Positions 30,732 through 38,914 of a stretch of DNA of 54,079 nt are shown here, piece by piece. Source of the stretch: JAWVZB01 sp033722375 (lineage in GTDB: Bacteria > Actinomycetota > Nitriliruptoria > Nitriliruptorales > Nitriliruptoraceae); assembly GCA_033722375.1 (NCBI GenBank), contig JAWVZB010000005.1, positions 1 through 54,079 of the forward strand. The letters are read 5' to 3'. Each line of letters opens with the position of its first letter. The stretch's first letter is position 1. Position numbers and translations under genes: made by a program. The notes under the pieces are model-generated. The model was not told the DNA's origin. It was given only the letters and a program-made list of their open reading frames with translations, and did no database searches.

Positions 30732-32498
30732 TCACTGGTACGAGATGAACAGCGGCGGGGGGTCGAGAGCCATGGTGTCGGTCGGGCTGCGCATCGGTCG
30801 ATCCTCGTCGTGGAAGTTCTTCCAGCCCCACCACACACCGTCGGGTGGATCCCTCCGGATGGCGTCCCAGGTCGCGACCTTGGTGGGTTGGCTCCCCTGG
30901 CCGTCCATCTGGATGAGCGTGGCCAGTTCGGGGCGAGCCACGAGCGAGGACCGGTCACGGATCATGGAGAGCTTGAACTGGTGGATGACGAACAGCTTCT
31001 GTGGCAGTCGGTGTACGCGGACGAGCCCGGCCAGCCACTCGGACACCGCGTTGACCTCCGCGGCATCCACCCCACCGATCTGGACGAGATGCCGTTGGTT
31101 CGCCCGCAGCCGCCACTCCGGATCGAGCGCGAGTCCGACATGGGGACGTGCCAGCAGCTCCTCGTACCGCTGTACCTGCGTGACGAAGCTCTCCCGCCCC
31201 GGCTGGAGGTCGAGCACCACGTAGACGCCGGCGCGTTCCGCGGCATCGACCCAGGGACGGAGGTCGTCGAGACTGCGCTCATCCGAGTAGTCGCCGTCCG
31301 GCCCAGCCGCCCCGGCCGCGATCGTGGCGATGATCTCGAAGGTCGGCACGACGGGCACGTCCGAGAGCGGCGCGTACGCCTTTGCCTGCGCGACCGCCCG
31401 CGCCACCGCCTGCTCGACGGGCTGCTCCCCGAGCACACCCAGCGCCCCGCTCCCGGGCGTTCCGTAGAGCGCGACGAAACGACGGCCAGGGAACACGAGC
31501 TGTCCTCCCCCGGGCAACTCCAAGCCGCTCTGCGCGACGGCGAGCTGCCACGGCAGCGCCGCGGGGTCGACGGCGTCCCATTCGGCGTCCGCACCCAGGA
31601 GGAGCATCCGAGACAGATCCATCCCCTCCAGCGCCCCGCCGATGCGAGCATCTGCACGCGGGTCGCCGGGCAGCGCAGGAACGACGCGATGACCGGCAGC
31701 CATGGCCGACACGGCGGGGGCCGCGAGCGCCGGATCGGTCCGCGGGACGAGGACGGTGGTCCCGCTCGAACTGGGCGACCACTGGCCGCCGCCGGTGCCG
31801 CGCAGCGCCGCACGGTCGATCCGGTGCGCGGACCGTCCTGACGTTGCGATGGCCTCGAGCCGGTGGAGACCCCACCGGTGGGCAGCAGCCCGCTCCCCCG
31901 GATCGTCGTCCGGCTGCGGCTCAGACCAGGCGCTCGCGGTCGCGGTGAAGGGGACGGGTCGCACGTCGTCCAGCGGCACCCCACCGACGTCACCGACGGT
32001 CAGAGCGGTCTGGGCCTCGAGCTCGGTCAGGATGCCCTCCAGCCCGGCGCCGGCGACCAGGAGCGGGGCGCGGTAACGCAGCGCCAGCGCGGTCCCGGCG
32101 TCGAGGGCGGGCGTGGCGTCCTCGACGACGACCACCGTCGGGGCGGCGCCGAAGAAGGCGCGCGCAGCGGCATGGGTGACGTGGGCGTCCTCGAACCCGT
32201 CCACGGCGTTCAGATCGAGCCGGGCCATGGGTTCGTCGAACAGCCGCGGGCTCGCGCGGCCGTCGAGCGGGAACACGCTCGGCGACGGGGTGGGAGCCGG
32301 CGTCGGCGTGGCGACGGCGGTGGGCGACGGTCGGGGAGACGGCGACGCGACCGGTGCGGCGGCGACCGCATCCGGGCTGGGTCCGATCCGCGCGACGGCG
32401 ATCACCCCGGCCACGGCCACGATCGCCGTGGCCACCGCCAGCACCGCTGCGCCCCGCCGGGTGAGCCGGAGGCGTGGCTTGCTGGTCCGGCGCCTCAT
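30732..32498 (-). CDS. Large exported protein of unknown function
   Basis: The 588-residue protein has a basic N-terminus, a membrane anchor or signal (about 14-36), a Pro/Ser/Thr-rich linker (45-75), a middle part with alternating beta/alpha units (PTVVVVEDATP, APLLVAGAGLEG, RMLLLGADAEWD) and a C-terminal half that looks like an alpha/beta barrel (VPTFEIIATIAAGAAGPDGDYS, VYVVLDLQPG, LALDPEWRL, LFVIHQFK). The last part is well conserved in Actinomycetota as I recall it and is often called hypothetical. Acidic residues at strand ends could form a hydrolase site. It starts 10 bases after the ProA-like gene, so both are one operon. Confidence 0.75.
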   Translation of the reverse strand: MRRRTSKPRLRLTRRGAAVLAVATAIVAVAGVIAVARIGPSPDAVAAAPVASPSPRPSPTAVATPTPAPTPSPSVFPLDGRASPRLFDEPMARLDLNAVDGFEDAHVTHAAARAFFGAAPTVVVVEDATPALDAGTALALRYRAPLLVAGAGLEGILTELEAQTALTVGDVGGVPLDDVRPVPFTATASAWSEPQPDDDPGERAAAHRWGLHRLEAIATSGRSAHRIDRAALRGTGGGQWSPSSSGTTVLVPRTDPALAAPAVSAMAAGHRVVPALPGDPRADARIGGALEGMDLSRMLLLGADAEWDAVDPAALPWQLAVAQSGLELPGGGQLVFPGRRFVALYGTPGSGALGVLGEQPVEQAVARAVAQAKAYAPLSDVPVVPTFEIIATIAAGAAGPDGDYSDERSLDDLRPWVDAAERAGVYVVLDLQPGRESFVTQVQRYEELLARPHVGLALDPEWRLRANQRHLVQIGGVDAAEVNAVSEWLAGLVRVHRLPQKLFVIHQFKLSMIRDRSSLVARPELATLIQMDGQGSQPTKVATWDAIRRDPPDGVWWGWKNFHDEDRPMRSPTDTMALDPPPLFISYQ

Positions 32499-32508
32499 CG
32501 GGGGCGGG

Positions 32509-34026
32509 TCACCTGCCGATGTCGGGATCGCTCTGCCGGGCGCGGAGGCGCAGGGTGTAGACGGAGTCGCCCGACAGGATCGCGCTGCGTCCGAACAACC
32601 GGCCGTGCTGCCAGTTGGAGAGCCCCAGTTCCGGTTTCCCGAGCGCGTACTGGCCGTCGACCCAGCGGGTGAATCCGTTGCCGACGAACGGCGCTTCGAC
32701 GTTGTCGAAGAACCGCGTGTGCTCGTCGGGGTCCTCCGAGATCAGCGAGGCGGCGAAGTGGGGGCTGAGCTCGTTGAACCAGGCGACCGCCTGCGCGACG
32801 TCGTCCACGACCGCCAGCGAGACCTCGGGGCTGTCCTCCCACTCCCATTCGTGTCCGAGCTCGTCGCGTCCGATGGGTTCGGCCTGGGGCTCGTCGTGTG
32901 CCCCGTCCGCTCGCACGATCGCCACTGTGCGATCGAACCAGGCGGACGGCACGTGCTCGCAGGAGGCCTCCTCGACGTGGAGCTTGCTGCTGACGTCGCG
33001 TCGCCGTGCCGCCGCTTCGAGTGCGTCGAGGAACACCGGGACGAGGTCGTCGGCGCGGTCGGCGACGATGCAGCACGTGTTCAAGGTGTTGCAGACCTTG
33101 CGGTCGAGCGAGTGGTAGACGGCAGCGCGGAAGGCCTCGGCATCCGCGGTCTCTGCCGCGACGATCCAGGCCCCGCCGGTGCCGTGGAGGCTCACCGGGT
33201 TGCCGGCCTGACGCGCGACCGCCCCGAGCTGGCGGACCGCGCTGCCCGAGCCACGGGCTACGGCGAGGGACAGGCGCCGGTCGGCGAACAACGCCCAGCC
33301 GGCAGCGTGGGCGGGGCTGTCCACGAGCGCGGTCGCGCCCGGCGGCAGACCCGCGTCCTCGAGTGCCGGCCCGAGCGCGTGCTGCATGATCGCTCGCGCC
33401 GTACCGAGCGCATCCGAGCCGATGCGGAACACGACCGTGTTCCCGGAGCGCAGCACGCCGGTGGCGTCGGCGAAGACGTTGGGACGCCCCTCGAAGACGA
33501 ACCCGACCACGCCGAGGCGGTCGACGACCTCCTCGACGGCCCACCCCGGGTGTTCGATCCGGTCGACCACGCGCCCGCGCCCCGACGGGGCGTCGCGCCA
33601 GGCGCGGAGCCCGTCGACCATGTCGGCCCGCATCTTGTCGCTCAACGTGAGCCGCGTCGTCGAACGCCCGCGCTCCTTCGCACGCTTCACGTCGAGGTTG
33701 TTGGCCTCGCGGATCGGAGCGAATCGCGCCTCGTCCTCGAGGGCCTGCGCGAACCGCTCGTAGAAGTCGCTGATCTGCTCGTCGTCGACGGCGCCCATGC
33801 GTTCGGCAGCGGTGACCGCACGCTCGACGGCGTCGGTCGCTGCCTGCTGGTCCGCCTTGGGGAGGTGGAGAAGGTCTCCGCTGTCCTCGAGGACGATCAG
33901 GGCGTCGCCAGGCTGGAACGCCGCCGCGAGCTCGTCACCGACGTGGGTGACCCGGTTCCCGCCGTAGACCACCGGCATGCCAGCCTCGAGCGAATCGAGG
34001 GTCTGGCGGGTGCGGTCAGAGCTCAT
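32509..34026 (-). CDS. ProA-like aldehyde dehydrogenase with N-terminal extension
   Basis: The 505-residue protein belongs to the glutamate-5-semialdehyde dehydrogenase branch of aldehyde dehydrogenases. VEEVVDRLGVVGFVFEGRPNV, LRSGNTVVFRIGSDALGTARAI and the catalytic Cys in KVCNTLNTCC are visible. It is about 90 residues longer than proline-pathway ProA; the N-terminal 65-residue part (VVYGGNRVTHVGDELAAAFQ, then DALIVLEDSGDLLHLP) has no match I recognise. No proB is nearby. Thus it may act on another substrate; a ProA paralogue is the safest label. Confidence 0.8.
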   Translation of the reverse strand: MSSDRTRQTLDSLEAGMPVVYGGNRVTHVGDELAAAFQPGDALIVLEDSGDLLHLPKADQQAATDAVERAVTAAERMGAVDDEQISDFYERFAQALEDEARFAPIREANNLDVKRAKERGRSTTRLTLSDKMRADMVDGLRAWRDAPSGRGRVVDRIEHPGWAVEEVVDRLGVVGFVFEGRPNVFADATGVLRSGNTVVFRIGSDALGTARAIMQHALGPALEDAGLPPGATALVDSPAHAAGWALFADRRLSLAVARGSGSAVRQLGAVARQAGNPVSLHGTGGAWIVAAETADAEAFRAAVYHSLDRKVCNTLNTCCIVADRADDLVPVFLDALEAAARRRDVSSKLHVEEASCEHVPSAWFDRTVAIVRADGAHDEPQAEPIGRDELGHEWEWEDSPEVSLAVVDDVAQAVAWFNELSPHFAASLISEDPDEHTRFFDNVEAPFVGNGFTRWVDGQYALGKPELGLSNWQHGRLFGRSAILSGDSVYTLRLRARQSDPDIGR

Positions 34027-34086
34027 GGCCGGCACCGTACCGCTGGCCTGACGGGTCGCGGTAGCGTCCGCGCCCGGAGGTGCCAC

Positions 34087-34875
34087 GTGGGCTGGATCCT
34101 TCTCGCCAACGACGATGGGGCCGAGAGCCCCGCCCTGATCCCCTTCGCTCGCCGGCTCGCGGACCTCGGCGAGGTCCGGGTGGTGGTCCCCGACGCGGAG
34201 CGGAGCTGGATCTCGAAGGCGATCACGCGCTTCGAACCGGTCCACCTCGACACGGTCGTCCGAGAGGACGTGAGGATCCACACGTGCTCGGGCACCCCCG
34301 CCGATGGCGTGCAACTCGGATTGCACACGTTGTTCGACACCCCACCCGATCTGGTCGTGTCGGGCATCAACCTCGGCTACAACCACGGCACCGCGTTCCT
34401 CCTGTCGTCGGGCACGGTGGGAGCAGCCACCGAAGGCTGGCTCGGCGGGGTCCCGGCGATCGCCGTCTCGACCGGTGTGATGTCCGACTTCCTGGAGTGG
34501 AGGCAGCGGATCCAGGAGCCGGACATCCGCCCCGACTGGGACCGGCTCGCCACGATCGCCACCGAGGTCGTCGGTGACATCGTCGAGTCGGGGATGGCCC
34601 ATGGCGCGGACGTCGTCTCGGTCAACCTGCCGTTCGATGCAACCGCGGAGACGCCCCGTCGCGTGACCTCGCTGGCCCGGCTCGGCTACGACCAGCTCTT
34701 CCATCCCGACGGGGCGGGGCGCTACTCGCACGGCTTCGGCGGCTTCGTCGAGTTCGCTCCGCTCGAGGGCACCGACGTCGACGCAGCGCATCGTGGATGG
34801 ATCGCCGTCACGCCGCTCGAGATGCCCACTAACCGCGAGGTGGGCCCGGACGTGCGGGGCGTGATCGAACGCTGA
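34087..34875 (+). CDS. surE: SurE-family 5'/3'-nucleotidase
   Basis: The 262-residue protein carries the SurE metal site: Asp9-Asp10 in LLANDDG, Ser in the PDAERSWISKAIT region and Asn in VSGINLGYN. SGTPADGVQLGL and SSGTVGAATEG are typical. SurE hydrolyses nucleoside monophosphates and some short polyphosphates. GGAGG stands 6 bases before the GTG. It is divergent from the ProA-like gene, with 60 bases for both promoters. Confidence 0.93.
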   Translation: MGWILLANDDGAESPALIPFARRLADLGEVRVVVPDAERSWISKAITRFEPVHLDTVVREDVRIHTCSGTPADGVQLGLHTLFDTPPDLVVSGINLGYNHGTAFLLSSGTVGAATEGWLGGVPAIAVSTGVMSDFLEWRQRIQEPDIRPDWDRLATIATEVVGDIVESGMAHGADVVSVNLPFDATAETPRRVTSLARLGYDQLFHPDGAGRYSHGFGGFVEFAPLEGTDVDAAHRGWIAVTPLEMPTNREVGPDVRGVIER

Positions 34876-34893
34876 CGACCGCCGCGAGCCTGC

Positions 34894-35661
34894 TCAGCCC
34901 ATGCGGGTGGCGGCCGACACGCCGTAGCGGGCATGCAGCTCCCGCTTCAGACCGTGAGGGAAGTCGCGCTTGCTGGCGAGGTGGGCAGGGAGGAGATCCT
35001 GCTGGGCCTCCGCATCACCGCCGAAGGCAGCGACACATGCCTCGGGCTCGATGTTGGCCAGTGCGAGGATCGCGCCCCGACAGCCGACCGCCCGAGCGTG
35101 GACAAGTAGCGGGGCGGCACCCGTGTAGAGCGCCCCGCCGAACCGCTGCGCTTCCACGAGGAGCCGCTCCGCGTCCCCCGACGAGTCCTTGAGCCCGTCG
35201 ACATCGAACTGATCGAGGAGCTCGAGATCGATGCCAGGCGCCGACATCGCCGGGAAGTGGTAGCCGATCACGGGCACTGCGCCGGCCGCGCCGCGCACCG
35301 CCTCGTAGTACGGCCGCGGGTCGGCGACGCGGGGCGGGCTCAGCACGAGGACCGCGTCCGCGCCTGCCTCCACGGCGGCTCGCGTGTGCCCGACCGCGCG
35401 GGCGGTCGTGACGTCCCCGGTGCCGACGACGACGGGGACGTGGTTCGGAACGGCATCGCGCACCGCCTGCAGCAGCACGACCCGTTCGTCGCGATCCAGC
35501 GCCGGGGCCTCGCCGGTACTGCCGGCGACCACGACGCCGCGAACGCCGGCAGCGACGAGCCGTGCTGCCAACTCCGCCGTCTCCCCCACAGCGATGCCAC
35601 CATCCTCGGTGAAGATCGTCGCCAGGGCGACACCTACCCCCTCGAACAGTGCTGGCTTCAT
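34894..35661 (-). CDS. Dihydrodipicolinate synthase/N-acetylneuraminate lyase family protein
   Basis: The 255-residue TIM barrel has the Schiff-base Lys158 in VDGLKDSSGD, Tyr134 in IGYHFP (usually YNxP, here with His) and the substrate-carboxylate motif GSTGEAPAL (47-55). It is shorter than DapA (about 290) at the C-terminus. The lack of lysine-pathway neighbours and the changed Tyr motif favour another pyruvate- or keto-acid-dependent aldolase. Two adjacent ATGs follow GGGGAG; the second is better spaced. Confidence 0.85.
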   Translation of the reverse strand: MKPALFEGVGVALATIFTEDGGIAVGETAELAARLVAAGVRGVVVAGSTGEAPALDRDERVVLLQAVRDAVPNHVPVVVGTGDVTTARAVGHTRAAVEAGADAVLVLSPPRVADPRPYYEAVRGAAGAVPVIGYHFPAMSAPGIDLELLDQFDVDGLKDSSGDAERLLVEAQRFGGALYTGAAPLLVHARAVGCRGAILALANIEPEACVAAFGGDAEAQQDLLPAHLASKRDFPHGLKRELHARYGVSAATRMG

Positions 35662-35776
35662 CATCTCTCCCCTCAGGTGGCTACGGTCCGGGCGTTCGAG
35701 GTCTTCGCGCGATCGCTGCCCGGAGCCGCGAGCATCCTCGCATGTCCTGACCCCCGACACTCGACAGGCTGGAGAC

Positions 35777-37414
35777 ATGGAAGCAGGCCGCGTACTGGCG
35801 GGCCGCTACGAACTCGAGACCATGATCGGCTCGGGGGGCGCTGCGGTCGTCTGGCGTGCCGAGGACCGTTCCCTGAACCGGCCGGTCGCGGTCAAGGTGC
35901 TGCGGCGGCTCACCGACCGGGACGGCCGCACGGTGGAGCGGTTCCGACGCGAGGCGCGCGCAGCCGCAGCCCTGAACCACCGCAACGCCATCGCGATCTA
36001 CGACATCGGCGAGGAGGAGGACGGCGAGCCGTTCATCGTGATGGAGTACGTCTCCGGACCGTCACTGGACGAGCTCACGGGGGAGGCACTCGATACCGAC
36101 CAGGTCATCGCGATGGGGACGCAGGTCGCCGCTGCGATAGGCGCCGCCCACCAAGCTGGGCTCATCCATCGCGACATCAAGCCGGCCAACATCCTCCTCG
36201 GTGAGGACGGGCTCGCGAAGGTGGCCGACTTCGGGATCGCCAAGGCGATCGACTCGTCCCACACGACCTTGACGGCGGCTGGGAGCGTGGTGGGCACGGT
36301 CGCCTACCTCGCCCCGGAGCAGATCCGGGGAGACGACGTGGATGCCCGGGCCGACGTCTACGCGCTCGGGCTGGTGCTCTACGAGGCCCTGTCCGGGGAG
36401 CTGCCGTTCGGGTCGGGCACGCCCGCGGAGCTCACCGCGCGACGACTCGCGACCGAACCACAGCCGCTCACGGAACTACGCCCCGACCTGCCCGAGGACG
36501 TGACCCTGACGGTCGCCAGGGCAACCAAGCCGGATCCCGAGGATCGGTTCGAGGACGGCCGGGAGTTGGCGGACGCGTTGGGTCGGCTCCTCTCGGGGGA
36601 GGCACGGGACCTCGTTCGCCAGCTCGCCCGGGCGGAGCGGCATCCGTCCTCACGTGATGACACCCGGCCGTTGAGCTTGCCGAGCGACGCCGAGACCGTC
36701 GCGATCGAGGTCGGGGATCGATCCGAGCCGCGACGCGGCCCCGACGACGACACACCCCGCGACGGCATCCCGGTCCCTCCGGTCATCCCCGAGGACGACA
36801 AGGACGACGAGGACGACGACCGTGACCCGCTCGTGCCGGCAGGGGTCCGTCGCCCCGCCCTCGTCGGGATCGCACTCGTCGCCGTCATCCTCGTCGCCAT
36901 CAACCTCGTCGCCGGGAACGATGGCGTCGACGGCGACGGCAACGGCGACAACGGAGGCAACGCGGGGCCCCAAGCGGTCCAGATCGCCAGCGCCCGCGAC
37001 TTCGACCCGCACGGTGACGGCGAGGAGCACTCCGAGGACGTCGCGAACGCCCACGACGGGGATCCCGCGACGGTCTGGGGCACCGAGCACTACGACTCCG
37101 CCGACATGGGGGGGCTCAAGCCGGGAGTCGGACTGTGGGCCGACCTCGGCGCCTCTCGTGACCTCGCCAGGATCGAGCTCACCCTGGGTGCCCCGGGGAT
37201 CGACTTCGAGGTCTACGTCGGCGACTCCACCCCCGAGGGCACCGACCTTGCCGCCTGGGGGACCCGGATCGAGGCGATCGCCGATGCTCCCGGCGCCCCG
37301 TCGATCGAGCTGCCCGAGGGGACGCAGGGACGCTACGTGCTGCTGTGGATCACCTCTGTGGGGGGCGCGGGACGGCAGGCGGAGATCGCCGAGATCACGG
37401 TCCTGGCGAGGTAG
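35777..37414 (+). CDS. PknB-type Ser/Thr kinase with extracellular discoidin-like domain
   Basis: The 545-residue protein has a Hanks-type kinase domain (10-275): glycine loop IGSGGAAVVW, Lys40 in VAVKVL, Glu59, HRDIKPAN (131-138), DFG (151-153) and APE (179-181), with Thr163-Thr164 as likely activation sites. A juxtamembrane Pro/Asp-rich segment follows, then one membrane helix (361-379). The outside part (about 397-545) resembles an F5/8 type C fold (NAHDGDPATVWGT, GLWADLG, YVLLWIT), like that found in MviN of mycobacteria. No PASTA repeats exist, so ligand sensing may be sugar-based. Confidence 0.9.
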   Translation: MEAGRVLAGRYELETMIGSGGAAVVWRAEDRSLNRPVAVKVLRRLTDRDGRTVERFRREARAAAALNHRNAIAIYDIGEEEDGEPFIVMEYVSGPSLDELTGEALDTDQVIAMGTQVAAAIGAAHQAGLIHRDIKPANILLGEDGLAKVADFGIAKAIDSSHTTLTAAGSVVGTVAYLAPEQIRGDDVDARADVYALGLVLYEALSGELPFGSGTPAELTARRLATEPQPLTELRPDLPEDVTLTVARATKPDPEDRFEDGRELADALGRLLSGEARDLVRQLARAERHPSSRDDTRPLSLPSDAETVAIEVGDRSEPRRGPDDDTPRDGIPVPPVIPEDDKDDEDDDRDPLVPAGVRRPALVGIALVAVILVAINLVAGNDGVDGDGNGDNGGNAGPQAVQIASARDFDPHGDGEEHSEDVANAHDGDPATVWGTEHYDSADMGGLKPGVGLWADLGASRDLARIELTLGAPGIDFEVYVGDSTPEGTDLAAWGTRIEAIADAPGAPSIELPEGTQGRYVLLWITSVGGAGRQAEIAEITVLAR

Positions 37415-37484
37415 TGAGGCGCAGTAGAGGGCGGAACCGCTACCCAGACGAAGTAGGGTGACGGCACCCGAGGGATGGAAGCCC

Positions 37485-38876
37485 ATGCGCTCGCTGTCGG
37501 TGGCAGACGCCGGGTGGCTGTTGATCGAGGGGCGGGAGCGACCCATGCACGTGGGCGGGCTCATGCTCTTCGACCCCCCGGACGGAGCAGACCGGTCCTA
37601 TCTCCAGGAACTCGTGGCCCACGTGCGTGAGCACACCGATGTGCGCCCTCCCTTCAACCGGCGGCTGGCGCGCCCGTACGGCATGGCCGGGGTCTACCAG
37701 TGGACCGAGGACGAGCCCGAGCTCGACTACCACTTCCGCCACCTCGCGCTGCCGGAGCCCGGCCGGATCCGGGAGCTGCTCGTGCTCATCAGCAACCTCC
37801 ATGCGAACCTGCTGGACCGCCACCGACCGCTGTGGGAGGTCTACCTCATCGAGGGCATCGAGGACGGTCGCTTCGCGATGTACTCGAAGGTGCACCACTC
37901 GGTCCTCGACGGGGTCGCTGCCATGAAGCAGGTCCTGAAGTCCTTCAGTGACGACCCCGACGTGCGCGGCACACCGCCGCCCTGGGCCATCCCGCGCCAG
38001 GCCGCGTCGGGAGACGGGGACGGCCAGGCGACCACCGACCGCGATCCGATGCAGCAGGCGCGTCGCATCCTGAAGACGGTCGCGCAGGGCGTCACCTCTC
38101 CCATCGGGCTGACGAAAGCGCTGGTGCCGCAGTTCGCCACGTCGCCGTTCGACCCGGCCGAGGTGAGCCCGTTCCAGGCCCCAGATTCGATGCTGAACCA
38201 GAAGCTCACCGCGTCACGCCGGTTCGTGGCGCAGCGCTACGAGTTCGAACGCATCTCCGAGATCAAGAACGCGTTCGGCGTCACCATCAACGACGTCGTT
38301 CTCGCGATGTGCAGCGGGGCGCTGCGGCGCTACCTGGCCGCCCACGACGAGCTCCCGAAGGAGCCGTTGATCGCCCTCGTGCCGGTGTCGTTCCGCGATC
38401 AGGCGGGGGGCGAGTCCGGCAACGCCATCACGCTGGCGCCGGCGACCCTCGCCACCAACCTCGACGATCCTCAAGACCGCCTGGAGCTGATCCACGAATC
38501 CATGAACCGCGTCAAGGCCCGCCTCGGGAAGCTCACGCCGACCGAGCTGCTCGAGTACGGCCTGCTGATGACGCTCCCCTTGACCCTCAGCCAGCTCACG
38601 GGGTTGGGCGGGCGTGTCCCGCCGACGTTCAACCTCGTGATCTCCAACGTGCCGGGGCCGGATCAGCCGCTCTACTGGAACGGCTCCCAGATGACCGGCA
38701 TGTACCCGCTGTCGCTGCTTCCGGACGGCTACGCCATCAACATCACCAACGCGTCGTACGCCGGCTGGATGAACTTCGGGATCACCGCCGACCGCCGTGC
38801 CCTTCCGGGGGTGCAGCGCCTCATCGACCACCTCGAGGAGGCGCTGACCGAGCTCGAGCAGGCGGCCGGAATCTAG
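37485..38876 (+). CDS. Wax ester synthase/diacylglycerol acyltransferase (WS/DGAT)
   Basis: The 463-residue protein has the active-site motif HHSVLDG (137-143) and the later family blocks PLWEVYLIEG, VPVSFRD, NLVISNVPGP and GYAINITNASYAGWMNFG. These enzymes make triacylglycerol or wax esters from acyl-CoA at the membrane or lipid bodies. The ATG at 37485 is chosen; a GTG at 37458 would add nine residues. The gene follows the kinase by 70 bases on the same strand. A glycerolipid acyltransferase at 42998-43768 may belong to the same lipid route. Confidence 0.93.
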   Translation: MRSLSVADAGWLLIEGRERPMHVGGLMLFDPPDGADRSYLQELVAHVREHTDVRPPFNRRLARPYGMAGVYQWTEDEPELDYHFRHLALPEPGRIRELLVLISNLHANLLDRHRPLWEVYLIEGIEDGRFAMYSKVHHSVLDGVAAMKQVLKSFSDDPDVRGTPPPWAIPRQAASGDGDGQATTDRDPMQQARRILKTVAQGVTSPIGLTKALVPQFATSPFDPAEVSPFQAPDSMLNQKLTASRRFVAQRYEFERISEIKNAFGVTINDVVLAMCSGALRRYLAAHDELPKEPLIALVPVSFRDQAGGESGNAITLAPATLATNLDDPQDRLELIHESMNRVKARLGKLTPTELLEYGLLMTLPLTLSQLTGLGGRVPPTFNLVISNVPGPDQPLYWNGSQMTGMYPLSLLPDGYAINITNASYAGWMNFGITADRRALPGVQRLIDHLEEALTELEQAAGI

Positions 38877-38914
38877 AACCGAGAACCTGCCGGGCAGACC
38901 ATGGCGGCGCAGGG

